Source: Dryocola sp032000125
GTDB lineage: Bacteria > Pseudomonadota > Gammaproteobacteria > Enterobacterales > Enterobacteriaceae
Direction: 5' to 3'
Assembly: GCA_032000125.1 (NCBI GenBank)
Contig: DAMALH010000003.1
Location: 1-64,000 of the forward strand
DNA: 64,000 nucleotides
Position numbers and translations under genes: made by a program. Positions 44,272 to 52,950 of the stretch are shown here, one piece after another. Numbering within the stretch: the first letter of the stretch is position 1; each line of letters begins with the position of its first letter. A model generated the notes under the pieces. It was not told where the DNA came from and did no database searches. It saw nothing but the letters and a program-made list of their open reading frames with translations.

Positions 44272-44649
44272 ATGCAATTGTTATTTGACGCGGTAGGTTC
44301 AGCGACAGGAAGTTTAGTTGATGACGGCTTACAAGATAATATGCTAATCACTTTTAACAGTAATGCACCAAAAGACTATCTGGAATATGTTCTTACGCTT
44401 GAGAATATCAGCTATGAGCAACACATAACCCCTTGCATAGATGACCTATGGCTTAGAATCAATAATATTGATTATCAAGTGACTGCTATGGGGCATTCTG
44501 CATGGGATAATTTATCCCGGCTAGGACATATAACAATATTTTTTGACGGGAAAGATATTCCTGCTGGTTATGGCTCTGTTCATGTTAAAAGCGCCCAAAC
44601 GCCTTCGGCTGAAATGGTGCGTGGCCCATTTACACTTTTCAGGAAATAA
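44272..44649 (+). CDS. PTS glucitol/sorbitol-family IIA-like component lacking the usual phospho-His
   Basis: A 125-residue SrlB-type IIA (MLITFNSNAPKDYLEYVL; VTAMGHSAWDNLSRLGHITIFFDG). In E. coli SrlB the phosphorylated His43 lies in CFIHCH after the LEEY motif; here the aligned residues are VLTLEN, with no His at 43 or 45. Other histidines exist (H51, one in GHSAWDN and one in LGHITI) but are not the known site. It either uses another His or is non-catalytic. Placed between IIC and IIBC, unlike the srlA-srlE-srlB order of E. coli. Confidence 0.8.
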   Translation: MQLLFDAVGSATGSLVDDGLQDNMLITFNSNAPKDYLEYVLTLENISYEQHITPCIDDLWLRINNIDYQVTAMGHSAWDNLSRLGHITIFFDGKDIPAGYGSVHVKSAQTPSAEMVRGPFTLFRK

Positions 44650-44653
44650 CAGA

Positions 44654-45625
44654 ATGAGAAATATAGTTATCACAAAAGGTCCATCGGGCATCGGCCACGA
44701 TATGTATCTACAACAGGATAAAGATAAGTTTATTCTTTCGCTGACCGGGCAGGCTATCGATCCAGTAGCAAAAAAGATTGGTATGCTTCTGGACATGAAA
44801 GTAGTCAATGGCTTCGATACCATGCCTGCCGATGATAAAATCCTGTGCGTCGTGGTTAATTGCGGTGGGTCCTTGCGCTGTGGACTGTATCCCAAAAAGC
44901 GCATTAACACCGTAAATATTCTGCCCACCGGTGCAGTTGGCCCTTTAGCGCAATATATTAAAGACGATATATACATATCCGATGTTCGAACGGAGAACGT
45001 GTCTGCTTCGGAAAATAATGCTCCAGCGCATGATGTTTTTCCGCAGAACAATACCGAAAGCGAAATCCAACCTGAATCCGTGGCTAAAGATAAAAAAAAC
45101 GTTTTCACGTTGATGACCGCTTTTGCCACAGGCGTGGGTAATTTTGTAAGCCTGCTTTTTAGTGCCGCACGTGAGTCGGTTGAACTGGCCATTAAAAACG
45201 TCATTCCGTTCATGGCATTTATATCAGTATTGATAGCCATTGTTCAGGAAACTGCCATTGGGCAGATTACAGCAAATGCACTCACCCCGCTTGCTGGGTC
45301 TATGTTCGGACTGTTTGTTATCGCCATTATATGCGGCTTGCCATTTATCTCACCTGTTATAGCGCCCGGTGCGGCTATTGCGCAGGTAGTGGGCGTATTG
45401 ATTGGTACGTTGATTGGTACAGGCCAAATATCTCCAATTATGGCCATACCAGCACTGTTTGCCATAAACGTACAGGTCGGCGCTGATTTCATTCCCGTTG
45501 GGTTATCCATGCAGGATGCAAAAGAAAAGACTATCCGCCTGGGCGTGCCGGCGTTCCTGCTATCGCGAATGATTACGGCGCCTGTTGGGGTAGCGGTTGG
45601 CTGGCTTTTCACCATTGGATTGTAA
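44654..45625 (+). CDS. PTS glucitol/sorbitol-family IIBC component
   Basis: A 323-residue SrlE-type protein. The N-terminal IIB domain carries the phospho-Cys region VNCGGSLRCGLYPKKRI (C70 and C76), matching DCGGTLRCGIYP in E. coli. After a Ser/Asn-rich linker (about 115-140) come TM segments of EIIC1 (FMAFISVLIAIVQETAIGQI, LPFISPVIAPGAAIAQVVGV). ATG at 44654; upstream in-frame codons lie within the IIA gene. Confidence 0.87.
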   Translation: MRNIVITKGPSGIGHDMYLQQDKDKFILSLTGQAIDPVAKKIGMLLDMKVVNGFDTMPADDKILCVVVNCGGSLRCGLYPKKRINTVNILPTGAVGPLAQYIKDDIYISDVRTENVSASENNAPAHDVFPQNNTESEIQPESVAKDKKNVFTLMTAFATGVGNFVSLLFSAARESVELAIKNVIPFMAFISVLIAIVQETAIGQITANALTPLAGSMFGLFVIAIICGLPFISPVIAPGAAIAQVVGVLIGTLIGTGQISPIMAIPALFAINVQVGADFIPVGLSMQDAKEKTIRLGVPAFLLSRMITAPVGVAVGWLFTIGL

Positions 45626-45640
45626 AAGTAAGAGGATATA

Positions 45641-46657
45641 ATGAAAAAATTAAAAGCTATTGTCGTCGGCGCAGGTATTTATGGTAAACACCATCTTAAT
45701 GCTTACAATTTCAATCAAGATGTTGAGCTGGTAGGTTTGTGTGAAGTTAATGAGCAACTGGGATGCTCAGTAGCGGCTGAATACAATATTCCTGTCTATG
45801 ATAACCTTAAGGACTTATTTGAGAATATTGAGGTCGATATCGTTTCGGTCGCAACGCCAGACCCATTCCATTTTGACCCGGTTATGGAATCGATACGTGC
45901 TGCAAAGCATGTGTTAATAGAAAAACCAATGGCAACGACGGTAAAAGAATGCCAGGAAATCATAGCTGTCGCCAATGAGAAAAACGTTAAGATCGGTGTG
46001 GATTACCATAAACGCTGGGACGGTATGGCACAGCATATTCATCACAGAATAAAATCAGGCGAAAGTGGCAAGGTCATCCGGGGATATATGAGCATGGATG
46101 ATGTTATTGATGTTCCTCGTAACTGGTTATCATGGTCAGCATCAAGCTCCCCCGTTCATTTTCTTGGCAGTCATTGCTTTGATCTAATCCGTTACTATAT
46201 GGATGGCGCCATCCCTGAATCGGTGTTTTCCCTTGGCCAGAAGGGAATCCTTGTAAAAGAGGGGATCGACACCTGGGACACCATCCAGACGATGGTGACT
46301 TTCAAAAATGGCGCTCAGTGGACCGTTGAAACCGGATGGGTTTTGCCTGATACCTTCCCTAAAGCCAATGATGGCCGCTCATTTATTTTAACTGAAAATG
46401 ATTATTTCCGCGCCGATGCGCAGCTCCGCGGATACGAGGTTTTTGGAAATAACAAAGCGGCGACACCTAATTATAATTTTATTAATTATAATAATGGCCG
46501 CGCAACAGGATATGGCATTCAACCAATCCACGATTTTGTAGATCATGTCCTTAACGATACACCTTATCTGGCCACGGCAGAGGACGGTCTCTGGTCGACG
46601 GTTATTTGCGAGGCCGCACATGAGTCTTTAAGTACAGGGAAACGGATTTTCCTCTAA
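45641..46657 (+). CDS. Gfo/Idh/MocA-family NAD(P)-dependent oxidoreductase
   Basis: A 338-residue protein: N-terminal Rossmann fold (IVVGAGIYGKHHLNAYNF), the EKP motif in VLIEKPMATT, catalytic-type Lys-His residues in VDYHKRWDG, and the C-terminal beta-sheet domain (SMDDVIDVPRNWLSWSASSS; LGSHCFDLIRYYMDG). It closes the PTS operon 15 bp after IIBC, where SrlD, a short-chain dehydrogenase, would be expected. It likely oxidises the imported phosphorylated polyol or sugar; substrate unknown. Confidence 0.88.
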   Translation: MKKLKAIVVGAGIYGKHHLNAYNFNQDVELVGLCEVNEQLGCSVAAEYNIPVYDNLKDLFENIEVDIVSVATPDPFHFDPVMESIRAAKHVLIEKPMATTVKECQEIIAVANEKNVKIGVDYHKRWDGMAQHIHHRIKSGESGKVIRGYMSMDDVIDVPRNWLSWSASSSPVHFLGSHCFDLIRYYMDGAIPESVFSLGQKGILVKEGIDTWDTIQTMVTFKNGAQWTVETGWVLPDTFPKANDGRSFILTENDYFRADAQLRGYEVFGNNKAATPNYNFINYNNGRATGYGIQPIHDFVDHVLNDTPYLATAEDGLWSTVICEAAHESLSTGKRIFL

Positions 46658-46687
46658 TCCCCCTAAGGTTTTAACGGACATATTTCC

Positions 46688-46716
46688 GCCCTGTAAAGTG
46701 AATTACAGGGCTTTTT
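46688..46716 (+). terminator. terminator of the PTS operon
   Basis: GCCCTGTAA (46688-46696) pairs with TTACAGGGC (46703-46711), followed by TTTTTG. The 3' arm overlaps the last codons of the convergent rpiR-type gene. Confidence 0.85.
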
Positions 46717-47437
46717 GTGCAGACTGCTGGCAATATTTAATGGTGGCAAAGAAAATATTACTGATGATATTTTTCATCTGCGGGCTGTTTACGCTTTCAT
46801 TATATCGTCTTGGGATCTCGACAAACAGATCTGGCAGCGAATTGCCCCCTCTGAAAACCCCCAGTTCGAGCAGCAGCGCTTCACTTGACTGAATATAGCT
46901 GGCCAGGCTTTTCACATTGTCACCGCTTCTGGCGGGCAGAAATATCACCGAGTCCTGACCGCTTAACTGGGCCTGAAGCGTTAACAGCGCATTTGAGTAA
47001 TGCAGAGGAATGCAAAGTTTACCCACCGAATGAAAGTCATCTTTAATGGATTCAGTTAAATTATATAATTCTGGCGGATAACAAATAAAAACATGGTTAC
47101 TGGCACTTATGATTTCTACAAAAGCAGTTAACGTTTTTTTATCGATACATGGAACAAGGCTTGAATACTCCTCACCTATATCACTGGCAAGCCCAGATTT
47201 ATTAACAACATTATTAATGTCTTTTAACAAATCAAATTTAAATGAAGTAAACCCAGAATAACCAAGCCCTTGCGCAAATCTGACAATGGTTGGCTGACTG
47301 GTGTGAATCATTTTTGAAACTTCCGTAGAGGTCACCACTTCCATCCGCTGTAGATTACGTAACAAATACTGACTAATTCTCTTTTCTATACCCTCTCCCT
47401 TTAATGACCGACTTTCAAGTTCAGCAATGATACTCAT
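46703..47437 (-). CDS. RpiR/MurR-family regulator of the PTS operon
   Basis: A 244-residue protein: N-terminal HTH_6 domain (TSTEVSKMIHTSQPTIVRFAQGLGYSGFTSFKFDL) and a C-terminal SIS-like sugar-phosphate domain (HVFICYPPELYNLTESIKDDFHSVG; SVIFLPARSGDNVKSLASYI). It converges on the PTS operon, and probably binds the 38-bp palindrome at 43661. AT-rich like the operon, suggesting joint acquisition. Confidence 0.85.
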   Translation of the reverse strand: MSIIAELESRSLKGEGIEKRISQYLLRNLQRMEVVTSTEVSKMIHTSQPTIVRFAQGLGYSGFTSFKFDLLKDINNVVNKSGLASDIGEEYSSLVPCIDKKTLTAFVEIISASNHVFICYPPELYNLTESIKDDFHSVGKLCIPLHYSNALLTLQAQLSGQDSVIFLPARSGDNVKSLASYIQSSEALLLELGVFRGGNSLPDLFVEIPRRYNESVNSPQMKNIISNIFFATIKYCQQSAQKAL

Positions 47438-47949
47438 AAATTCTCCTTGTCTCCTCTGGTGCGAGGTAATTTAAGCACTGGCCATTAAACGTTTGAATAT
47501 TTTTATTATACCGTCATATAGTTATTTTTTCATTAAAAGTGTGTTTTAGATATCCTGTTCGCCCCCACGATTGCTGAAAATCCGCCTCATTTTATCGTTA
47601 AACAAATTCTCAATAAATCAGTGGTTTAGAGCGCCTTCCTGTAACAGACCCCGCGGTATCCGTGTATCCACTAAAGGCTGCTGTACGCTGTTCATCCCCA
47701 TTTCGACTACTGAGAGAGGGTAATGGCACAGCCTCTTTCCCCCAGCAGACTCTCCCTTTATTACCGCATGGCGCGCCGGTGTCCGATAAAGGCTCCCAGA
47801 TTTAAAGCCCTCAATCAGCGAGCGGCAAGTTAAATAACCATTGAAATTCAGCGGGTTCTGCCTGCCAAAATGCTATTGATTATCACTTGAGATTGAAAAT
47901 GATTGTGATTATCATTCGCACAGTGTAATTAACTGTAAAGGAATGTCTC
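47438..47949. other. 512-bp intergenic region, RpiR to yncE-like gene
   Basis: Holds the divergent promoters of the RpiR gene and the iron-regulated pair, with a Fur box at 47898. I see no gene or RNA in the middle part (47560-47880). Confidence 0.5.
47898..47916 (+). promoter_or_regulatory. Fur box
   Basis: AATGATTGTGATTATCATT: arms AATGAT and ATCATT in a 19-bp Fur-type palindrome (consensus GATAATGATAATCATTATC). A partial second copy (ATTGATTATCACTTGAG) lies about 20 bp upstream. It precedes the yncE-like gene by 34 bp, so both that gene and the TonB receptor should be iron-repressed. Confidence 0.8.
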
Positions 47950-49008
47950 ATGCTTATGACAAAGACTAAAAAACGTGCCCTCCTTTCGCTGGCTATATCA
48001 TTTGTATTTCACTCCGGGTCTGCGTTTGCAAAAGACTTCACCGAAAAAGATTTCCTGACACAATCCCTGGGACACGGGGTTTACGAGCTGGCGTACGATA
48101 AGGGGCAAAACGCGCTTTATGCTGCGTCAGCCCCCTCTTTTGATAAAGATAAGTCTGCCGGTCTGGTATTTCGACTGGCGGCCGACACCCTTAAAGTTAA
48201 TGAGCGTATAAATACCGAACGACGCAGCTTTGCTGTATCTCTGGATGAAGAAAATCACATCCTCTATTTAGGCAATGCGCTGGACGGTTCAGTTACCCTG
48301 CTGGATACCCGCACGAACAAAGCAATAAAGACCATTCAGTTGAGCGACGATTCGGACCCCAATAAGCAGGCCCACGTCCGCGAGGTGGTGCTGGATAAAA
48401 AACATCACCGCCTGTATGTCTCCGGGATTGGCAGTAAAGATAAAGGCTTACTCTGGGTTGTCGATACGCAGAAGCAGCAGCTTGCGCAGACCATCGAAAA
48501 CATGGAGCCTGTCGGTTTTGCAGTAGATGAGTCTGGGGATAAAGTTTATGCGGTATCCGGCAGAGGCGAACTGATTACGCTTGACGGCAAAACCTCGCGG
48601 CCGCTCTCCCATGTGAAGGTCGATCCCGCCGAGTCTGAACATTACTTCCTGAACATTGCCCTGAATACCGCTGCGGGCCTGGGCTATATCGCTGACACCA
48701 ACACGAATGATGTGCTGGTTGTGCAACTGGCCTCGGGCAAACTTATTCACCGCATTCCCACGCCTAACTCTATCGCCGTGCTTTATAACGCCGCGCGCAA
48801 TGAAATCTATGTCACCCATCGCAACGCCCGTCAGATCGGCGTGATCGATGCGACCAGCTATAGCCTGAAGCACACCATTAAAACCGCGGCCATGCCTAAC
48901 AGCATGGTGCTTTCCCCTGATGCCGGAACGCTTTATGCGAGCGTGAAGCAGGACGAGAAAGAAAACAAAGCCGACTACGTTCTCAAGATTGATTTAACCA
49001 AACTTTAA
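47950..49008 (+). CDS. YncE-like periplasmic beta-propeller protein
   Basis: A 352-residue exported seven-blade propeller: signal peptide ending HSGSAFA, then repeated YVSGIGSKDKGLLWVVDT, VYAVSGRGELITLD and IYVTHRNARQIGVIDATS blades. It resembles E. coli YncE, which is iron-controlled and sits by the TonB receptor gene yncD (pqqU). Here it is 10 bp upstream of a TonB receptor, under a Fur box. Role in the uptake path is unknown. RBS AAAGGA. Confidence 0.85.
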   Translation: MLMTKTKKRALLSLAISFVFHSGSAFAKDFTEKDFLTQSLGHGVYELAYDKGQNALYAASAPSFDKDKSAGLVFRLAADTLKVNERINTERRSFAVSLDEENHILYLGNALDGSVTLLDTRTNKAIKTIQLSDDSDPNKQAHVREVVLDKKHHRLYVSGIGSKDKGLLWVVDTQKQQLAQTIENMEPVGFAVDESGDKVYAVSGRGELITLDGKTSRPLSHVKVDPAESEHYFLNIALNTAAGLGYIADTNTNDVLVVQLASGKLIHRIPTPNSIAVLYNAARNEIYVTHRNARQIGVIDATSYSLKHTIKTAAMPNSMVLSPDAGTLYASVKQDEKENKADYVLKIDLTKL

Positions 49009-49018
49009 GGACTCTTCT

Positions 49019-51019
49019 GTGATAATCAAGACACGCACGGCCGTGGCGGTTGCCCTCGCCCTTGCTAACCTTCCTGCCGCCGTTTATGCAGCAGACGACG
49101 CGCCCGCAAATGAAGACAAAATGGTGGTAACAGCCACGGGTTTTAGCCAGGAACGACGCGAGGCTCCGGCCACGATCTCCGTAGTCGACGAGAAGGAACT
49201 GAATACACGCTCAAACCAGAATGTCACGGAAGCCTTACATGAAATGCCCGGTGTGCTGGTCGGCAACGGCCACGGCAGCCTTGCGTCGGGCGATGTGCAG
49301 ATGCGCGGTATGGACTCGTCCTATACCTCGTACATGGTTAACGGTATCAAACAGTCAACCGGCGAATCCCGGCCTTATGGGCACCATTTGGGTACTGAAG
49401 CGGCCTTTATGCCGCCGCTTGCCGCCATCGAGCGGATTGAGGTTATCCGTGGTCCCATGTCCTCGCTCTATGGCTCCGACTCTATCGGCGGCGTGGTGAA
49501 CGTTATCACTAAGAAAGCCTATAACCTGGATAAATGGACCGGCGTGCTGGAGGATAATTATTTCCTGCAGGAAAAAAGCGAGTACGGCAACACCAACCAG
49601 ACCAACGCCTTTGTGATGGGGCCTGTTATTCCGGGCAAGCTTGGGGTGAGCGTTGGCGCTGATTATCTGGACCGCCGTGACGATGACAGCCCAAAAAAAG
49701 AACGTTTTGTTAAGCATCAGTCAGGCAACCTGGACGCGACCATCTCCATGTCGCCCACCGATACTCAGCTTTGGGATCTCAACGCATCCAGAGGGCATCA
49801 GGAGAAAGGCCATAACAGCGATACCCCATGGTACTGGGGCTTCGACCGCGACGCGGCCTCGCTTTCGCAACATGCCTGGTACGGTGACGACCTGCTGGAA
49901 GTGAAGAACTTTATCAGCTACGAAAAAGCCCGCACTGAATATCGTGTGCCCGAGATGGACCCGCAATTTATTGAGCAGCGTAACGTCGAGGCAAATAGCG
50001 CGAACACCTTCTCGCTTGGCGATCACAAGCTGACGCTTGGCGCAAACTTTACGCGTAATGAACTGAATGACACCTTTGGCATAGCAGATAAAGTTGCGCC
50101 TGGCGTTACGCCGGTAAGCAAAATCACGCGCCATGGCTGGGCGCTGTTTGCGGAAGACGCATGGATGATCGTGCCGGACTTCACGCTTACAACCTCGGCG
50201 CGTCTGGATCACGACAGCTATTTTGGCTACCACGTTACCCCAAAACTCTACGGCAACTGGACCATTGATGAACGCTGGGCACTCAAAGGGGGCGTGTCTG
50301 CAGGGTATAAAAAACCGGAGCTGCGGCAGAATAATGAGGGCTTCACCAGCGTGTACGGCGCTTATCCCTACTCCTTTATCGGCATTGGTAATAACGATCT
50401 GAAACCGGAACAAAGCGTTAATACCGAACTGGGCCTGTACTGGCAAGACGACACGCTGGCTGTGGACGGCACCATCTTCCACACCAAATTTAAAAACAAA
50501 ATCAGCGACTACACCATTTGTACTCAGTCGGCCACCCAGCAATGCCAGTACAACGGCTATACCGCCGAAAGCGTATCCCAGTACTTTAACGTCAGCGACG
50601 CGGAAATCTACGGTCTGGAGCTGAACGGCGACTGGCAGGCCACCCCTAATCTGAAAGCCAACGCGAACTATACCTATACCCATAGCGAACAGAAAAGCGG
50701 GGAGCATAAAGGTTATGCTCTGAGCGATTTCCCAACCAGCATGGCTAACCTTTCGCTGACCTGGCGCGTGGTTAACGACCTGGACCTGTGGACAAAAGCG
50801 AGCTGGCGCAGCAACTCGCCGAACATTGGTGATTCCAGCTCAACGGAAGCTTATGCCCTGGTAGACCTGGGGGCGCGCTATCGTCTGAACAAGAACCTCA
50901 CGCTGATGACCGGCATTTACAACCTGTTCAACGTGAACCCGATTTACACCACAGCCTATAGCCAGACGGCGATGCTTGAAGGTCGGCGCTATAACTTCGG
51001 TGCCCGGTACGAATTCTAA
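49019..51019 (+). CDS. TonB-dependent outer-membrane receptor (catecholate/CirA-like)
   Basis: A 666-residue receptor: signal peptide to AVYA, TonB box in DKMVVTATG, plug domain (ALHEMPGVLVGNG; RIEVIRGPMSSLYGSDSIGGVVNVITKK) and a 22-strand barrel ending with the aromatic YNFGARYEF. Closest by eye to CirA/FepA-type siderophore receptors. GTG start at 49019 behind AAGGA. In an operon with the propeller gene and probably Fur-repressed. Ligand unknown. Bidirectional terminator follows. Confidence 0.9.
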   Translation: MIIKTRTAVAVALALANLPAAVYAADDAPANEDKMVVTATGFSQERREAPATISVVDEKELNTRSNQNVTEALHEMPGVLVGNGHGSLASGDVQMRGMDSSYTSYMVNGIKQSTGESRPYGHHLGTEAAFMPPLAAIERIEVIRGPMSSLYGSDSIGGVVNVITKKAYNLDKWTGVLEDNYFLQEKSEYGNTNQTNAFVMGPVIPGKLGVSVGADYLDRRDDDSPKKERFVKHQSGNLDATISMSPTDTQLWDLNASRGHQEKGHNSDTPWYWGFDRDAASLSQHAWYGDDLLEVKNFISYEKARTEYRVPEMDPQFIEQRNVEANSANTFSLGDHKLTLGANFTRNELNDTFGIADKVAPGVTPVSKITRHGWALFAEDAWMIVPDFTLTTSARLDHDSYFGYHVTPKLYGNWTIDERWALKGGVSAGYKKPELRQNNEGFTSVYGAYPYSFIGIGNNDLKPEQSVNTELGLYWQDDTLAVDGTIFHTKFKNKISDYTICTQSATQQCQYNGYTAESVSQYFNVSDAEIYGLELNGDWQATPNLKANANYTYTHSEQKSGEHKGYALSDFPTSMANLSLTWRVVNDLDLWTKASWRSNSPNIGDSSSTEAYALVDLGARYRLNKNLTLMTGIYNLFNVNPIYTTAYSQTAMLEGRRYNFGARYEF

Positions 51020-51081
51020 TCATCGAGTAAGTGTCTGTGCACCGCACTGTGCCGCCTGCTGTAATACGATTGCAGAAAGGC

Positions 51082-51109
51082 AAAGCGCCGGAGCTTATCC
51101 CGGCGCTTT
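51082..51109. terminator. bidirectional terminator
   Basis: AAAGCGCCGG (51082-51091) pairs with CCGGCGCTTT (51100-51109), loop AGCTTATC. The A/T ends serve both convergent genes. Confidence 0.85.
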
Positions 51110-51118
51110 AATTACCCA

Positions 51119-52423
51119 TTACGGCGCGGCGCTGACTCGCCAGACGGTATCGCCGGCATCATCGGCAACGATCACCCCGCCCTGTTTATCCATCGCCAGC
51201 CCAACCGGTAATCCCCGCACCTTTTCCCGATCGTCTGTCAAAAAGCCGGTGACCACGGGCTGCGGCAAGCCAACGGGCTTACCGTTTTCAAATTTCACCC
51301 ACATCACCTGATAGCCGTTCAGCGGTTTTCGGTTCCAGCTACCGTGTTCGCTGATAAACGCGCCGTTTCGATATTGCGGCATGTTGTCCCCGGTATAAAA
51401 CAGAAAGCCTAGCGGCGCCACGTGGGAACTCAGAGCGTAATCAGGCTTGATGGCTTTTTCGACCAGATCCGGACGCGGGGGTTTGACGCGTTCATCCACG
51501 TGCTGTCCGTAATAGCTGTACGGCCAGCCATAAAATCCTTTTTCCTGGACGGATGTCATATAGTCCGGCACCAGATCGGAGCCGATTTCATCCCGTTCGT
51601 TAACGATGGCCCAAAGCTTGCCGCTTTCAGGCTCCCACTGCAGGCCCGTAGGGTTTCGTAAGCCATTTGCGTAAATGCGGCTCGCGCCGGTGGCGGCGTC
51701 AACTTCCAGTATTGCAGCCCGCCGGTCTTCCGCGCCAATGCCGTTCTCGGTAATGTTGCTGTTAGAGCCAACGCCCACGTAGAGTTTGCTGCCGTCCGGG
51801 CTTGCCAGCAGCGATTTTGTCCAGTGGTGGTTGATGGGCCCGCCCGGTAATTCAGTGACAACGTCACCGGGACCCTGGATCGCCGTCTGTCCTTCCTGAT
51901 AGGAGAATTTCTCCAGGCTATCGGCGTTGGCTACCCACAGCGTATTGCCGATAAGCTGCATACCGAAGGGGGAATTAAGATGCGCAATAAAAATGTGTTT
52001 CTGCCATTTACCGCCAACGTTGCGCAGCAAGGTAATGCGGTTACCCCCTTCGCCGCCCTTGCCGGAGGATTTTTGCACCAGCCCCATAATGACGTCTTTA
52101 GGACGCGCGGGCGCTTTTTTGGCAGGCCCGTTGGCTTCCGCCACCAGGATATCGTTGTTGGGCAGCACATAAACCTGACGCGGATGTTTCAGACCATCGG
52201 CGATTTTTTCAATCTTCAGCCCCGCGGCCACTTTTGGCATTTCACCGTTCTTCCAGGCGACCGCCTCGGGAACCTTCATCGGCGGCAAAAGGAAGTTCTG
52301 CGCTTTAGGGAGCTCAGGATTGGGGCCCGTCTGTTTTTGCGGATCTACCCGCGAGTCGTCGTCACAACTGCTCAGCAGGCTGGCAAGGATCACGGCAAGT
52401 AAAACACGCTTATGAATATTCAT
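51119..52423 (-). CDS. sorbosone-dehydrogenase-family lipoprotein (PQQ-type propeller)
   Basis: A 434-residue lipoprotein (lipobox LLSSC, Cys20) with Asp at +2, a retention signal that would keep it on the inner membrane. Soluble aldose/sorbosone-dehydrogenase propeller motifs: ADGLKHPRQVYVLPNNDILVAEA, GPINHHWTKSLLASPDG, ANGLRNPTGLQWEPESG. PQQ as cofactor is family-based. It lies 12 bp downstream of a DUF2231 membrane protein, a pairing often seen; the latter may accept electrons. Encloses a matS site. Confidence 0.85.
   Translation of the reverse strand: MNIHKRVLLAVILASLLSSCDDDSRVDPQKQTGPNPELPKAQNFLLPPMKVPEAVAWKNGEMPKVAAGLKIEKIADGLKHPRQVYVLPNNDILVAEANGPAKKAPARPKDVIMGLVQKSSGKGGEGGNRITLLRNVGGKWQKHIFIAHLNSPFGMQLIGNTLWVANADSLEKFSYQEGQTAIQGPGDVVTELPGGPINHHWTKSLLASPDGSKLYVGVGSNSNITENGIGAEDRRAAILEVDAATGASRIYANGLRNPTGLQWEPESGKLWAIVNERDEIGSDLVPDYMTSVQEKGFYGWPYSYYGQHVDERVKPPRPDLVEKAIKPDYALSSHVAPLGFLFYTGDNMPQYRNGAFISEHGSWNRKPLNGYQVMWVKFENGKPVGLPQPVVTGFLTDDREKVRGLPVGLAMDKQGGVIVADDAGDTVWRVSAAP
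51855..51867. promoter_or_regulatory. matS: matS site (MatP binding, Ter macrodomain)
   Basis: GTGACAACGTCAC matches GTGACRNYGTCAC fully. Inside the sorbosone-dehydrogenase gene, 13.9 kb right of dif; with the site at 5234 it brackets dif. Confidence 0.85.
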
Positions 52424-52435
52424 GCTGGCTTCTCC

Positions 52436-52861
52436 TTATGCGGCGCGTTCACGTAGCGCAAGTTGAACATTACTCAGCAGCAGAAGTATCACTACCAGCG
52501 TGGAGAGAATGACGCCCATTGGCACCACGGCATAGGCGTCGCGGCTATGAATAAAGGCGTTAAAGATGGCAAGCACAACGGCGAGCAGGCTCAGCCAGAA
52601 ATGGATTTTTATGGGCGAACCCTGCGGATATTTCGGCCCCGTCCAGACAAAAACGGCGTTGATGATTCTGGGAATAATGGCAATCAGCAGGCCTATCACT
52701 ATTAGCCAGTTGGCCCCGTCGTTCCACATCTGACTAAAGGTTTTCGTATACAGAATGTCGAAGATCCAGGCGGCAACAAAAAAACCGAGAGGAATGGGAT
52801 TTAGCAGTTCATAAAGCGCCACGACCGGTGCCGGGCGCCCTGTTGCAAGGTGCGTTTGCAT
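52436..52861 (-). CDS. DUF2231 inner-membrane protein
   Basis: A 141-residue, four-TM protein (VALYELLNPIPLGFFVAAWIFDILY; IVIGLLIAIIPRIINAVFVW; LSLLAVVLAIFNAFIHSRDAY; VPMGVILSTLVVILLLLSNV, in order). Pairs with the downstream propeller lipoprotein. H and R in HSRDAY are candidate redox or ligand residues. Function unknown, plausibly a quinone-linked membrane partner. Confidence 0.8.
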   Translation of the reverse strand: MQTHLATGRPAPVVALYELLNPIPLGFFVAAWIFDILYTKTFSQMWNDGANWLIVIGLLIAIIPRIINAVFVWTGPKYPQGSPIKIHFWLSLLAVVLAIFNAFIHSRDAYAVVPMGVILSTLVVILLLLSNVQLALRERAA

Positions 52862-52950
52862 TTCCGTCTCCTTTGCTCTTCCAGATAAGCCGCATCATCA
52901 GCGAGTTGGCATACCTGTAAAGATTAGTAAATCTAAAGGATAACGACGGG

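Noticed and set aside
49721..50707. 328-codon antisense frame in the TonB receptor gene
   Set aside because: Shadow of a GC-rich gene on the other strand; composition not protein-like, no start signals.
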